A stretch of 64,000 nt of DNA from Pomphorhynchus laevis (GCA_012934845.2 WNNJ02003718.1:1-64000); one strand, 5' to 3'. Shown: positions 23,961 to 35,993, counted from the stretch's first letter. Translations and numbers: made by a program. The notes: generated by a model not told the origin, from the letters alone.

Positions 23961-24116
23961 AACACCAAAACGAATACGTATCTTCAACGGTTTAGTATTG
24001 ATTGCAGATACGCTATAGTTTTGACATTCGCGGCTTGATTTCATAATTTCTCGGAAAAACAGCAGTGTGAAAAATTTACCATCGGTGCTTCAAACAACTT
24101 ACAAAATCAAGCAAAT

Positions 24117-24907
24117 ATGGAACGGAACTCAGGTATTTCCAATGTAACATCGAATTTTCAAGCCAAAGAAAACAAGGTTAGTCCTATTTCGTCTAATTTT
24201 TAATCTCAAGCACGGATGGAGAACTCCTTCCTGTGCCTAAAGTGGTGAATCTGGTAATAATCAGACTTCTTCAACCATTTGAAAGGAAGAATCTTTTCAA
24301 TATTTTTCTGAGAGAGTTTACAAGCTCTTATAAGAAGAGAATTCTATTTAATTCGATAAAATATTTAGATTCCGAAATCCGGGTTTCTTTCAGCTCTCCA
24401 GATCTGGCAGCATCGTACCTAGAATTTTTCGAAACACACCTAAAAGAATTTGGGTCAACTACTTACAGGCCTATTCAGGCGACTATGAAAATTAATAATT
24501 TTCCGCCCTTCGCAACGGAGGATGATATCATTGCTCTCACATCTGAGTTCAAAATTCATAATATTCGCCCAATCCTGGGCAAGAAAGGCTAGGCTATACC
24601 AATAGCATTCTGTTCTACCGCAGTCGACCAGGCGGAATGTCTGGCTAAAAGCAAATGTAACCCCTTTTTGGGGTACAATCTTTCTTTCAATATCGTAGAC
24701 GCTGATGATTTAACATACCCCCATTGCAATGGGTGCCACCTCTGGGGGCACTGGTCCTCGAACTGTACTAGGCCCCATACGTGTGGGGTTTGCAGCTCTT
24801 CTGAAGTCCATGAGGGAAAATGTTCTCTCCCCCCTCTGTGTTCCAATCGTGGTGGTAGCACCCGGCCTGGTCTAGAAGATGTCCTATCTTCAAAGAATAC
24901 AAATTAA
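24117..24907 (+). pseudogene. LINE ORF1, Gag-like zinc-knuckle protein
   Basis: A possible start is ATG at 24117 (MERNSGISNV). The frame changes before 24233. From there it reads an RNA-binding-like domain (FTSSYKKRILFNSIKYLDSE) and then meets a TAG at 24590-24592. Beyond the stop, in the same frame, are CX2C-type zinc knuckles: CNGCHLWGHWSSNC and CGVCSSSEVHEGKC, typical of ORF1 in Jockey/I-group LINEs, where they bind element RNA. One frameshift and one stop make it non-functional as read. Confidence 0.8.
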
Positions 24908-24978
24908 GGCATTGTGGGGCACAGGTCAAACCTGCCCACTTTGCCGCTGCCAGCTTATCCAATTCAAACGGTTATGGT

Positions 24979-25311
24979 ATGTCGGACACCGACATTTTCA
25001 AAATTGTTGACGCAAGACTACAGATATATAAAGACGAGATTCGAGCCTTAACGAACCATCTGATAGCGAAATTCGAGGAGTCCCGTTCTCCTCCATCGAC
25101 GATTCTTACCTCTTCAAAGAGAGCCCCCCGTTCTAAGAAGAGATCATCTTCTAAACAAAAGTTGGCTTCCTTGAAGTTGGCAAAGAAAGATGATATATGT
25201 TGGGAGTTGTTGGCCTCAAAGGGAGATGAAGATAATGCCGGTGGGCAAGTGTCTTCTCCTGGTAGGGCTGGGAGTGAGAAGGGCAACTTTCTCTCTCCTA
25301 GTTTCTGCTAG
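24979..25311 (+). pseudogene. LINE ORF1 C-terminal tail
   Basis: An open 110-codon piece in a different frame from 24907. It is basic and serine-rich (SSKRAPRSKKRSSSKQKLAS) and starts MSDTDIFKIVDAR. The related copy at 43190-46050 keeps a similar beginning (MTNSDIIKL) at its upstream limit, so this belongs to the element. It ends 34 bp before ORF2. Confidence 0.7.
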
Positions 25312-25345
25312 GAGGTAGGCATCCCACTCCAGCTGTCGTAACACA

Positions 25346-27805
25346 ATGCAAAGTAGTCAAGAGCCTTTTTCACTGAATATACTTCAGTGGAATTCGGGTG
25401 GTGCTTCTGCCCTTAGCCTTCTATCTGGTAGAGATGCGGATGTTATAGTCCTTCAGGAGACGCGGTCTATCCGTATCCCCCAGGACATTACGCGATTTAT
25501 CCCCAAGCATATTTACACCCACTTCACTCCGTACATAACCCCTCCTCACGCCTCTTCATCTCAAGGTCTTTTAACCCTAGTTAAATGCTCCTTAAGATCA
25601 TCCTTTCTTTTAAACTATTCTTGTTCAGCCCTGTCTTGTTTAGCTGTTTCACTTTGTAAGAATGGTAAAAGTATCAGCATAGACAATATATATATTAGGC
25701 CAGGGGAAATTCACAAGAACCGTGATCTCCTCGACCGTATTTTGGGTAGTGGCTATGACATGTTACTCGGTGACTTCAACGACAGAACTGGTCGTTGGAT
25801 TAATGCAGCAGTCCGCAGAGCCAGGAACGATTACTTTATTCACAAACCACCGTCCCCAACTTTTCATTGCTCAACAACTAATTCTCTCCTCGACATATTA
25901 CTGCTTCATAAGATGTGGTTGTTGAAACCCATCTGTACTGAGCAGTCGCGCCAAAAACAGACCATCTCTCATGACCTAATTCGTTGGCGGATAGAGGAAG
26001 ATACGTTGCTTAGAAGGAGGTTTCACTTTGATCCCATCAGAGTGGCTTTCTTTCAGGCGGCTATCCAACTCTTCCCCAGAATTGGTAATGAGAATTTGAC
26101 CGAATTTAATTCCTTCCTCTCCTCGCAAGCTACCGCGTTTCTTTCGACTACCTATAAAGGTCATATTTACAATCCCATTCCAACAAAACTCAAGGTTTTG
26201 GCTAAAATGCTACGTCTTCCCAATGTCTCTGTTTCCGCCAGGCAGGCCATCTCGAATGAATACTGGAGCACTAGATATAGGTTCCAGCTGAGCAGGGATA
26301 AGGCGAACATCGCTCACCTTAACCCTTCTCAGTCTTCCTTCTGGAAGATATTCAAAAAGGAGAAGTTTGTCTGTTGGAAGGATAGAGCTTTGGGTTGGAT
26401 TGGTAGTATAGGCCTTGATAATGTTTTGAAGGAGTCACTATCCCTACATAATTATGGAGCCACTCAATCTCCCCAACCAATCCCGCCTTGGGGTGACTTC
26501 AGGAGCAGGGACTTATCTGTTACAGATATCCTTAACTCCTGGGGGCCACTTCCGGGCACCTCTAAATCCATCGCTCCACTATCTTCTCGAGTCTGTCAGC
26601 TTTTGACAGCCGATCAAAGAAGAGAAGTGACCGTCACAATGCTTTTAGCCTCACCATCCGATGTAGCCGGCATCAATATTAGTCGTAGAATTTTTTTACC
26701 AAAGCATAGTCCGGTTTCATGTCCCAAAGATCTGCGTCTCATTTCGATTCAAAACTCCCTCATCTCCATCTACGAAAAAGCGCTTGCGCCTAGAATCCGC
26801 GACCATTTAAGTAGGCGTAATTTGATCCCACCGAGTTTTCACGGGTTTGTCAAGGGACGCTCGGTTCATTCAGCAATAGGAGAAGTGCATCAGTTTTGTA
26901 GAGATAATAGCCATCAACTAGCTGTGGCTGTTTTCCTTGACTTTTCTGCTGCATTTAACCGCATTTCCATTCCATTTGTTATCTCCTCTCTCAGGTCCCT
27001 CGGGTTGCCTGCGAGAATTGTTAACAGGGTGAAGATATTACTGTTTACCAAGAGGTTCTACTATGAAGACGACCCTGATGCGTGTCAGTTCTACCCTATT
27101 ACAGGTGTGCCCCAGGGTTCCCCACTTTCTCCTATCTTATTTCTTGCTGCCTCCATTGTACTATTCAAGAATTTTAAACGTGATCAACATCTAGTGGTAT
27201 ACCCTGATGATACCACGGCCCTGTTCTCTCGACGCAGGTGCAAAGATGTCGCTTTGGACATCAGCCGTTTCTTTTTAAGATTAACAGACCAGCTGACCCT
27301 ATCCAATCATATTTTAAATTCATCCAAATCGCAGGTAGTTGTCTTTCATGGCACCCCTTCGACAAAGAAAAAATTAAAGAGATTAGCACTCTCAGCTCTA
27401 TCTTCTATATTGACTAATCAACCACTCCCTACTTTCACAAGTCGAGTAAAATACCTGGGGTTCACTGTTACAGTGAACTGGTCGGCGAAAGCTGACCTGG
27501 ATAGACTTAAACGTATCCTGAAGAAAGCTAGGTGGGCCCTGAAACGGGCTCAGCATCTGTCGTTGAATGGGAAAACCCAAGTGCGCCTCTGGGGTACTTG
27601 GGCTATCTCGGGATTAGTCTTCTTTTCGAGAAGACGTCCTCCAGAGCAAAGACTAAGGTTTCTCAAGCTCCTCATCTCGCGATTACCGCGCATAGTCTGC
27701 CTAGATAGGATTCTTCGGGGGGTGATAGACCCCGGGTTGTTCAGTCGAAGAGCGGCGTGTTGGATTAGCTGGAGGGCTCAGATCCCGCTGGACCTGAGGC
27801 CGTAG
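25346..27805 (+). CDS. LINE ORF2: endonuclease and reverse transcriptase
   Basis: An uninterrupted 819-codon frame. The start fits the relatives, which begin MQS or MGSNQ at the same place. The N-terminal APE endonuclease shows NILQWNSGG, LQETRS, NIYIRPGE, LGDFNDRTGRW and SHDLIRW. The RT shows FHGFVKGRSVHSA, FLDFSAAFNRIS (motif A, N where D or E is more usual), YPITGVPQGSPLSPI (motif B) and VVYPDDTTALF (motif C). Motif C is YPDD at residues 619-622, where the relative at 43190-46050 keeps YADD. Both aspartates remain, but proline beside them may impair catalysis. The length is short for I/R1-type ORF2, and no RNase H or REL domain is present. Confidence 0.9.
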   Translation: MQSSQEPFSLNILQWNSGGASALSLLSGRDADVIVLQETRSIRIPQDITRFIPKHIYTHFTPYITPPHASSSQGLLTLVKCSLRSSFLLNYSCSALSCLAVSLCKNGKSISIDNIYIRPGEIHKNRDLLDRILGSGYDMLLGDFNDRTGRWINAAVRRARNDYFIHKPPSPTFHCSTTNSLLDILLLHKMWLLKPICTEQSRQKQTISHDLIRWRIEEDTLLRRRFHFDPIRVAFFQAAIQLFPRIGNENLTEFNSFLSSQATAFLSTTYKGHIYNPIPTKLKVLAKMLRLPNVSVSARQAISNEYWSTRYRFQLSRDKANIAHLNPSQSSFWKIFKKEKFVCWKDRALGWIGSIGLDNVLKESLSLHNYGATQSPQPIPPWGDFRSRDLSVTDILNSWGPLPGTSKSIAPLSSRVCQLLTADQRREVTVTMLLASPSDVAGINISRRIFLPKHSPVSCPKDLRLISIQNSLISIYEKALAPRIRDHLSRRNLIPPSFHGFVKGRSVHSAIGEVHQFCRDNSHQLAVAVFLDFSAAFNRISIPFVISSLRSLGLPARIVNRVKILLFTKRFYYEDDPDACQFYPITGVPQGSPLSPILFLAASIVLFKNFKRDQHLVVYPDDTTALFSRRRCKDVALDISRFFLRLTDQLTLSNHILNSSKSQVVVFHGTPSTKKKLKRLALSALSSILTNQPLPTFTSRVKYLGFTVTVNWSAKADLDRLKRILKKARWALKRAQHLSLNGKTQVRLWGTWAISGLVFFSRRRPPEQRLRFLKLLISRLPRIVCLDRILRGVIDPGLFSRRAACWISWRAQIPLDLRP

Positions 27806-27834
27806 AATAAATAGAAGATTGAATGATTAACGAA

Positions 27835-30545
27835 TTGATATTATTTTTGTCTTCTCTTGCATGTTTTGTTCTGTGTAACACGTTTTTTATCGGTTACAAG
27901 TTTTGTTTAAGAAAATCCTTATCTTATCTTATAATTTCTCCGTTGCTGTTCAGTGTCGAAATATCGGCGATGTATCCGTCAGTGGTAGATTCATCGTTAC
28001 CCAAAATAATAAAGGATAGTCTTTCAAAGGGTACCGTTGATTTGATGAGGTGAATATCTGGCGCCCTGTAAAATTTTAGTTTGACCATGGCACAAGTAGG
28101 GCAACATTTCACAACAGAACGAACATCTATGGAGTAGGGAAGTTCGTGAAAGCTAACGAATTGAAAAAATCGGTAAACTTCCGGATGACACAGTTCACAG
28201 TGAAGATCCTGAAGTTTGTTGTAACAATTAATCGTTGCACAAACAATCTGAATATCTCTCGACAGGCAGTCCGCAGCGGCATTTACTTTCTTGGGCAATG
28301 TGATCTCAAAATCGAACTTTGCGAATTCTAGCTTCCAGCATTGTACTTTATTGTTCTTTATTTGACTTCTGAATTGATTCGAGAAAATGAATGAAATTGC
28401 TCGCTGATCACACAATAGTCTGAATTTACGACCGATGAGATAGTGCCGCCAATCTTTAAGAGGCTTGCAATAGTGAATGCTTCTTTTTCAACTGCAGATT
28501 GCTTGTCAACCGATTTGCTAATCATACCGGAGAAAAATGCGACAGGCTTGTACTGTTTGGTTAATATTGCGCCAACCCCGTATTGGGATGTATCGGCTTC
28601 GACTGTGCATTGTGTGTTAAAATCTATGCTGGCCATCGAAGCGTAGAGTATTTCGTTTTTTAGGGATAAAAATACAGATTTTGCATCATACTTTAAAGGA
28701 AGTTGTTGACCGATAACAAGACATTGATTTTCTCCGAAAATATTTCGACCCATGTGGTATAATGGGAGAACAAACTCAATATCCTTTGTAGTGATTTAAA
28801 ATCGTTCGGAAGAGTCAATATTTCAAAGCAGTTCAACCTAGTCGGGTCTGGACGTTTAATGCCGATCGAGATTTCGAATCCAAATACGCAAATTGTTATG
28901 GAACTGAAAATCGACTTCGATTGATTTAGAGTCAGCCTGTACTTGTCAACGATCTGTATAAATTTTTGCAAGTTTGGATCTTGCTCAGTTTGTGTGGGTG
29001 CACTAACAATTACATCGTATACGTAGCTGTAGGTATCAAAGAGACTCGTGTTCAATAATCTGATCAACTGTTCGTTTGAACGCAGCCACGGCGTTGGTAA
29101 GGCAAAACGGAATGCGCAGAAATTCATATAGTTTCCAACAATCCTCGAAAGTTGTAAACTTAGCTTCGTCTTCTCGCATTGGCATTTGATGGTAAGCACT
29201 TTAGAGATCACTGTAAAATCGATATTGGCAAACCGTATCGACTAAACTGCCGATTCGAGGACGAGGGTACGCATCAAATTATGTATATATATATTCACCG
29301 TTTTCGAGTAGTCGACCAATATCCTTATTTTCAAACTGTTTCGGACAACCAAAACTTAAGCTCTTCAAGGCCACGACGATTGGCGAATAATATTATCCTT
29401 CAATAGACGATCGATTTCAGATTTGATGAATTTTGATTCTGGATCGGAGAAGCGTCTTGACTTTGTTGCAATAGGCTGCCAATGCGGTGATGTGTCTAGA
29501 GAAAAGATATTAGGAGGACGTATTTGTGCATGCATCAATGAGGCTATTGATAGAGCACCTAGTTCTCCATTGAGTTGAATGTTAATAGATTTGTGTAGAC
29601 ACAAAAAGTTTATACCTAGTATGCATTGAACACACAGTGCGTCTAAAACATGAAAAAGGATATTCAGGTATGTACGGCCATTATATTCGCGATCACGGTA
29701 CCCTTTGTTCTGCTTCAATGTGTGTTCACCGCAATTGACACCTTCATTCTCGGCTGTGGATTCGTTTTGAGATACAAACATTCGAAACATATGGAGTTTC
29801 AAATTGTTCGTGCTGCCGGTATCAATAATTGCAGTCAACTCGCGATTCTGAATTTGCATTGATGACGAAACATGCTGCTTCAAATCTTTTGTCGCGGATA
29901 AAGACAAAGCCGAAAGCTTTAGATTATTTGATCGTCACACGCGAACAAAATTACCTGGTTTCCCGCACTTCTGACACATAGCCGCCTTTTGATGACAACT
30001 TTGATGCTGATATCTGATTTGGCCACCGCAAAAATAGCATGTCTAGGCTTTATTTAATTTGGTTGCTACCGATAAAGTAGTATAAGAGTAATCATATTCT
30101 GTAGGAATTTCATTCGATGAATCTTTCAAATTGTTGTTCGGATATGTAATTTGAGACGTTGCAACAAACGGATAAATCGTGTGAGCAGAATGCATATCGA
30201 CTGCTCTAAGTTTGGCCTGAGTGTAAGCAGTACTTAAGATAAGTGTCGAATTTTTGAGTAGTCATTCTCGAATCCTATTTGAACTGAGGCCTGTAATGAA
30301 TGTGTTAAGAACAACCTGTTCCCGGTGATCGTCAGCCGATACAGCCTCGAAGTTGCATCCGTGACCATCTGTTTCAACGTTTCAAGGAACTTACATGTGT
30401 CTTCTAAATCTAGCTGCGTACGCATGCTTAAAAGATATCTAGTGTAAACAACGTTGGGTGGTTGATCAAACATGTCATGTAGGACATGTAAGTATCTAAC
30501 ATGTAACATATTACCCTCTAACATGTAAGTTTCAAACATGTCACG
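27835..30545 (-). mobile_element. Ty3/Gypsy-type LTR retrotransposon fossil
   Basis: Minus-strand remnant with parts in Gag-Pol order: nucleocapsid-type zinc knuckle near 30050, aspartic protease near 29850, reverse transcriptase about 29400-28700, RNase H about 28700-28360, and the zinc-binding N-terminus with the start of the core of an integrase about 28300-27930. The order PR-RT-RH-IN indicates Ty3/Gypsy. No LTRs and no envelope gene were seen. It is broken, with several interruptions, and truncated at both ends. It looks old. It lies between two LINEs. Confidence 0.85.
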
Positions 30546-30632
30546 TAGGACGGTAAGTCTCTGATGAATAAATAGCCTTTAACAGCGTAGAAAATACTAG
30601 CGTCAATATGAGAGCCGAATTGTCATCCGTCG

Positions 30633-30975
30633 TTGCGTGAATGTACTGGCGATGTTTCCGCCTTCAGATCCATCCTCTCGTCTATTGTTCCTGCGGATAA
30701 ACCATCCTTTTTCAAGGACATTTCTCCTGTCGCATTCATCCGTCTAAACAAATCTTCTCAATCTAATCCTTCCCAGCCCCCTCTCCTAAAAATTTTTTCA
30801 AGAATCGCTCTCACGCGTCTTCTGTCCTCTCTCAACGATTCAAACTCATGTCATCTTCAACCACTCGAATTTTCCCCGATCGCGCCCCTTCTGAAATCGC
30901 TCAAATCTCTTCAGCCCGTATCGAAAAACGCCGTGGCGAGGAAAACGGCAAAACATCACTCTCCATCCGAAACAT
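30633..30975 (+). pseudogene. CR1-group LINE upstream coding piece
   Basis: An open frame continues into the PLE insertion. It is serine- and leucine-rich (SILSSIVPADKPSFFKDISP, then SQSNPSQPPLLKIFSRIA). It lies before the endonuclease and could be an ORF1 remnant or the leader of the pol ORF. There is no zinc knuckle or other recognised domain. Confidence 0.45.
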
Positions 30976-31383
30976 TAAATCAGCTAACTGAGTACGTATT
31001 GTTATATAATTATAAAATAAACAAAACATAATAATGCTAAATCAAAATTTAATAATTAAATAATAAAATTAATAATTGTTTTTAGATTTTCTATAATTTA
31101 AATCAAGTTAAAAATAAAAATAAAAAATAAAAAATAAAATTTAAAATAAACGTCATTTTTATGAATTGACTAATAAATAACAGACGTTGTATCATAATAA
31201 GAATTAGAGGTCATTAGGAGGAACTGCTATGCTATCAGGTTTCGGCCCCTAACTCCTCTACCCAACATAGCAGCGGGGCCAAATACATGCTAATGATGTA
31301 TTTCCTCTGAAATAACTATCTAGTATCTTATTCTAATGCAAAGTATATTATTTATTATCCATCCATAAAAATTTGCCACTTAA
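30976..31383 (-). mobile_element. Penelope-like element 3' end (copy 4)
   Basis: Nearly identical to 17554-17940 on the minus strand, including the pseudoknot-capable block (about 31228-31308), the hairpin and the terminal ACGTACTCAGTTAGCTGATTT. It is truncated close to its stop codon, so almost no coding sequence remains. It is inserted in the CR1-group LINE, which resumes at 31384. AAATTTGCCAC occurs at the junction and just beyond it, which may reflect the target site. Confidence 0.85.
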
Positions 31384-34321
31384 AATTTGCCACGGAAATT
31401 TTCAAGTTGTCCACACCCGTCCAAAAATTCGATGGCGCTCCATCTCTTCTGTGTGTCTTCTCCACTAGACTCTTTCGAAACAACAAACGGTTTCCGCCTC
31501 GGTCTCCTCAACACTAGATCTATTCTCAATAAATCCGATCTTATCCTCAACCTATTCACCAAGCAATCCATCGATATCTTCTGCCTCACCGAATCCTGCC
31601 ACTCAGATTCCGACGACCTTTATTCGCCGTCTGCTCTCTGCCGGTTTCTCCCTAGTCGAATCCGCCCGCCCCTCAGCTCATGCCCTTCTAAATTCTCTAA
31701 TCATGGCGTCATCGTCGCATTCGCGCGTCACCCCGCGTCTCATCGCAAAATCGATCCCCCTTTCAGTCCTTGCTCTTTTGAATTGCTCACTTGTCGTTAT
31801 TCTAACCTGATCACTCTAGATCTCGCCATTGTATACCGTCCTGGTTCATCAGCTCCTACAGCCTTATTTTTTACCGAACTCGCTGACATATTTTCTCATT
31901 GTTCTTTGTCCTCAATCCCTTCACTCGTTCTAGGCGACTTCAATATCCGCCTAGACCGCCCCTCCTCCACGGATTCCATCCGGTTCATCAACATTCTATC
32001 CAACTACAATAACAAACAAATCTCCACTGCCCCCACACATATACTTGTTGGAGCACTCGACATCATCGCTGTCCCCGATCATTTTGCTGCCTACACCTCA
32101 CTGTCCATCTCTGATCCTGGTCTATCCGATCACTTTCTTATCACCCTTGATCTCACTCGCAACCACACCCCTCCTCACACACCTACAATCCTACGTCGCC
32201 CTTGGAGAAATCTTAGCATCTCCCTTCTCCGCTCCGCCTTACTCAAATCGTCTCTATCAGTACTCACAATAACATATTCATCTACTCACGATCTCGCCTT
32301 TCTTTTCGACTCTGAACTCACATCCACTCTCTATATTCTCTTGCCCTTTAAGTCTCACCCACACCGTCGCTTACACCGTGCCCCATGGTTTGACATCCAA
32401 TGCCTACTCTCAAAGCGTCGACTCCGCCATGCTTTTCGAGTCTATCACCGCTCTCTCAGACGTGATTTCCGCTACATCACTCCGTCTTTCCGTGATTCCT
32501 ATCTTGCTCTTCGCCGGTCTCATCTCAACCTACTACGTACCAAATGCAACTCCTTCTGGCAGCATAAACTCATCACTTCATTCAACTCTAAGACTCTCTG
32601 GCATACTTTTAACTCAATCCTTGCTCGCTCTTCTTCGCCGTGCAACATCAATGCCAATAATTATTCATCATTTCTCTAGACCAAAGTATCAACGTTGCTC
32701 CTCACAACCCCGTCTCCATTTCATATCACTGTTACTCGTCTCGCCTTATCCTTCCGAAACTTTCATCTTCTCCCTGTCTCACATGCCGAAGTCTCATCTA
32801 TCCTCACGTCCTTGCCCAACAAAACATCACCTGCCGATCGTTGCTTACTCACATATTAAAATCTATATGCTCATCGATATCCCCATTTCTCACAACCTTG
32901 TTTAACTCGTCCATCCGCAGTCGTATCTTCCCTTCACACTGGAAATCCGCAATCGTTCGTCCCCTCCTTAAGAAACAGTCGCTCGACCCCTCCCTTTCTT
33001 CTAGCTATCGCCTCATTTCACTACTCCCTACTCTTTCTAAGCTCTTAGAACGCCTCATCTTAATACAGATCAACGCTTATCTCTCCTCATCCAATCTGTA
33101 CCCTCCTTTCCAATCCGCTTTCCGCTCTAATCACTCCACAGAAATTGCATACATAAAAGTGTACAACGACTTACTCATTTCTCGAGACAAGGCTCTATAT
33201 AGTGTTCTCATCTCCCTCGACCTCTACTCCGCATTCGACATTGTCGACCACTCCGTCCTCCTTTCTCGCCTTCGTTATGATTACGGCTTTTCTAACTCCT
33301 CCGTAGCATGGTTTGCCTCATATCTATCCGACCGTTCCTTTCGCGTCTGTTCTAATTCATCATCCTCCCCTCCCATCCCTATTTTTTGCGGGGTCCACAA
33401 GGTTCAGTCCTAGGTCCCCTGCTTTTCTCTCTTTTGCTTGGCGATCTCTCTCCATTTATCAAACCTTACTCCTTTAACGTCATGCAATACGCCGATGACA
33501 TTCTAATCTATGCTCATGCACCCGCACATCGCATACACGATATCGGCATTTCTGCCTCCAACTGTCTTTCATCTATCTACAAACGTCTCTCCAATCTCCA
33601 TCTCGTTCTAAACCCCGAAAAGTCCAAACTATTGTGGATCCTCCCCCGTAAACCAAATATATCTCCTCCCACTGTATATTTTGCCTCATCGATCATTCCC
33701 ATAGTCCACAATCTCACTTTCTTAGGCTTCCATTTCGATGATCACATTTCCCTTAAACCCTTCGTCCGTGACAAGGTCCGCTTATCTAACTTAATTCTCT
33801 GTGACATCCGCCGTATCCGCCTCCTTATCGACTTCCGTTCTTGTATGTCTCTTCTTTCGTCGTTTCTTTTCCCTAAAATCAATTACTGCCTTAGCCTTTT
33901 CGCCAATTCTCCAAAATTCATCATCCTACCCCTACAACAAATAATCAACTCAACCGTTCGAGTGCTCTTTCGTCTCCGTCGCTTCGACCACACATCCAAA
34001 TATTTTGCTCAACTCTCCTGGCCCACCATCCACATCCGCATCAAACTCCGCCTTCTTCTCGTTACTTTTCGTCTCATCGCTGTCGGCTCCCCATCGTTCA
34101 TCAACCTTCCTTTCTTAGACGACACTCGCCCCACCTCGCTATCGCTGCGTACCCATCATACCCTCTTACTCCACGTTCCTAATTACTCCAGTAACTACGG
34201 TATCCGATCCTTTCTCGTCGCCGCCTCACTCGCATGGAATCAACTCCCTCTCGACGTCCGCCGCGCCCCCTCCTTTATCACATTCAAACACCTCCTCCGT
34301 TCACACCTTCTCGACACCTGA
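31384..34321 (+). pseudogene. CR1-group LINE endonuclease and reverse transcriptase
   Basis: The endonuclease is open from 31387 to a TAG at 32680 (430 codons): GLLNTRSILNKSDLIL, FCLTESCH, LVLGDFNIRLD, STAPTHILVGALDII and LSDHFLITLDL. After the stop the same frame continues to about 32855, then shifts. 32841-33413 carries VRPLLKKQSLDPSLSSSYR, the LISLDLYSAFDIVDHSVLLS motif A and SYLSDRSF. A second shift inside the GGGGTCC/CCACAAGG motif B region leads to 33386-34321 with GSVLGPLLFSLLL, MQYADDILIYAHA and the C-terminal RLRRFDHTSKYFAQL. One stop and two frameshifts: recent but inactive as read. Confidence 0.92.
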
Positions 34322-34405
34322 TTTACAGTTTTGTTTTGTTGTGGTCATGTAAGCGTGCGCTGGCACGCATTTGCTACGTTAAAATAAATCTTTTTTTTTA
34401 AACTT

Positions 34406-35907
34406 CTCGAAAGTATGGTGCCACTGTCTCCAAGCATCTACGGACTTAGATGTGCATGGTAGAATATCAAACTTACCTGGTTGCTGAAACTTCGCGATTG
34501 CATTTCTACAGGTCGACAAACTTGGACTTGACGTGTATGACGTCTCCATCAGTTTACAACAGTCAAATAAATTGTTATGAGGAAAATTGCAGAAGCTTTA
34601 TTCGACTATCTAAAAAGTACATAACTGAATTAGTTATGAAATATTATGACAGTTACTCATCTTATTGATGATCATCATGAAGCGTCTATGAAGGCGATGG
34701 TGAAAAGGATAAAACACATACTAACTAATTTGTTAATACCTTCTTTCTAAGCTCATCTTCTGATACAAGTTCACTTTATCCTCAAGAATATTATGTCAGA
34801 ATACGATATATTTTAACATAATATGAAATATTATGTAATATTTCTAAAAGTAAAGAAATGATAGGATCAGATTTAAGTAAATATATTCCTAAAATAAGGT
34901 ATAAGCTGTTACCGTCATTATGACAGATAATTTGTAATTATAATAAAAAATTAAAAACTAGTTGTAATGATGATATTAGTGATGATAATAATAACAAACT
35001 AGTTGTAATTTTTTTGTTATAACATCTATTTTTAAATAAAAAATAGTATACAACATTCACAATATAGGTTCCCTCAAATGGGCCTCAAAAATATGTTACA
35101 TTGTTATTGTTATGTATCCGTGGATTGCGATCGGCCCATCACTTATCTGACGAGATGATGGAGTTAACCATTCTATCCGGCCGACGATACGCAGAGCGGC
35201 TTGCTCTTAAGCACATCGAAGCAGATTTTGGCCAGTGACATGGATAGACGAGATCTGATCCTTGCCATACAAACAAAGTACTGACCATTGCGCTTGTCTG
35301 CCAGTTTCTTTGCCAAACTAGTTGTCAAACTAGTTGTCAAACTAGTTTGCTAAGGAGTGTGTAACAACTTACCTGCCGAATCAACTAGCCCTGAAAATGG
35401 ATGGCGCTTTAGACATGAACCTATGCTTAACCGTTGATATTGTGTCTGGTCTATTCAGAATTGAAAAGTGATCAACGTGTAGGAGGGCGAAGACGTTAGC
35501 ATTGAAGCGTGGAGTGTAAGCTCCCGTGAAGCTGGCGCTTGTGCAGATCTTAGTGGCAGTAGCGAGTATTCAAATGAGAACTTTGAAGACTGAAGTGGAG
35601 AAGGGTTCCATGTGAACATTAATTGAACATGGTTCAGCCGATCCTAAGAGTATGTGAAATTCAGTGATTAGTGTGGAGCTTTCAGCTCACGCAATCGAAA
35701 GGGAATCGGGTTAATCTTCCCGAGCCAGGGAAGATTAACAAATATACACCAACCATAAACTTCATTAATAAATGTATAGAGAACATAAATATAGGTAGAC
35801 TTTCAAATAATTCTAAAAGTAAAGAAATAATAGGATCAGATTTAAGTAAATATATTCCAAAAAAATGGATAGGTTGTTAATACCATTAGGACAAAAAATT
35901 TGTAATT
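34406..35907. other. Non-coding stretch with an internal direct repeat
   Basis: 34846-34990 and 35812-35915 plus 36482-36530 match each other (CTAAAAGTAAAGAAAT, GGATCAGATTTAAGTAAATA, TTGTAATTATAA). The second copy is split by the tandem element at 35916-36481. A 12-bp tandem (CAAACTAGTTGT, three copies) lies at about 35313-35348. A 69-codon frame at 35671-35880 has no recognised family. Confidence 0.55.
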
Positions 35908-35993
35908 ATAACAAAGAATATAAACCAGCATTTTGGCGATAAGGAATCAGCAGAAGCAGTAAAAAGACCGAAACACGAAATGTATGCGTGGGC

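Larger units (their letters stand above)
23970..27830 (+). mobile_element. I/R1/LOA-group LINE, most complete copy
   Basis: It contains a 5' leader of about 150 bp, a two-part ORF1 with zinc knuckles, ORF2 with an APE endonuclease and RT, and a very short 3' end after 27805. No RNase H domain is seen. ORF1 is broken, but ORF2 is open from start to stop. Relatives are at 9530-12105 and 43190-46050 on the minus strand. The right end abuts the Ty3/Gypsy fossil at 27835. Confidence 0.92.
30600..34405 (+). mobile_element. CR1/L2-group LINE, best copy, split by a PLE
   Basis: The plus-strand element runs from an upstream region (about 30600-30975) through endonuclease and RT (31384-34321) to the 3' tail at about 34340-34400. 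The tail is GTGGTCATGTAAGCGTGC, loop GCTG, GCACGCATTTGCTACG, then TTAAAATAAATC and a T-run. A Penelope-like 3' end (30976-31383) interrupts it. It is the reference for the other CR1-group fragments in this window. Confidence 0.92.

Noticed and set aside
27835-30545. Endogenous retrovirus with envelope
   Set aside because: No envelope-like sequence and no LTRs; the visible parts are those of an ordinary Ty3/Gypsy remnant.
34450-34668. Small host gene (72 codons)
   Set aside because: No family resemblance, no splice context and low-complexity surroundings; treated as chance.
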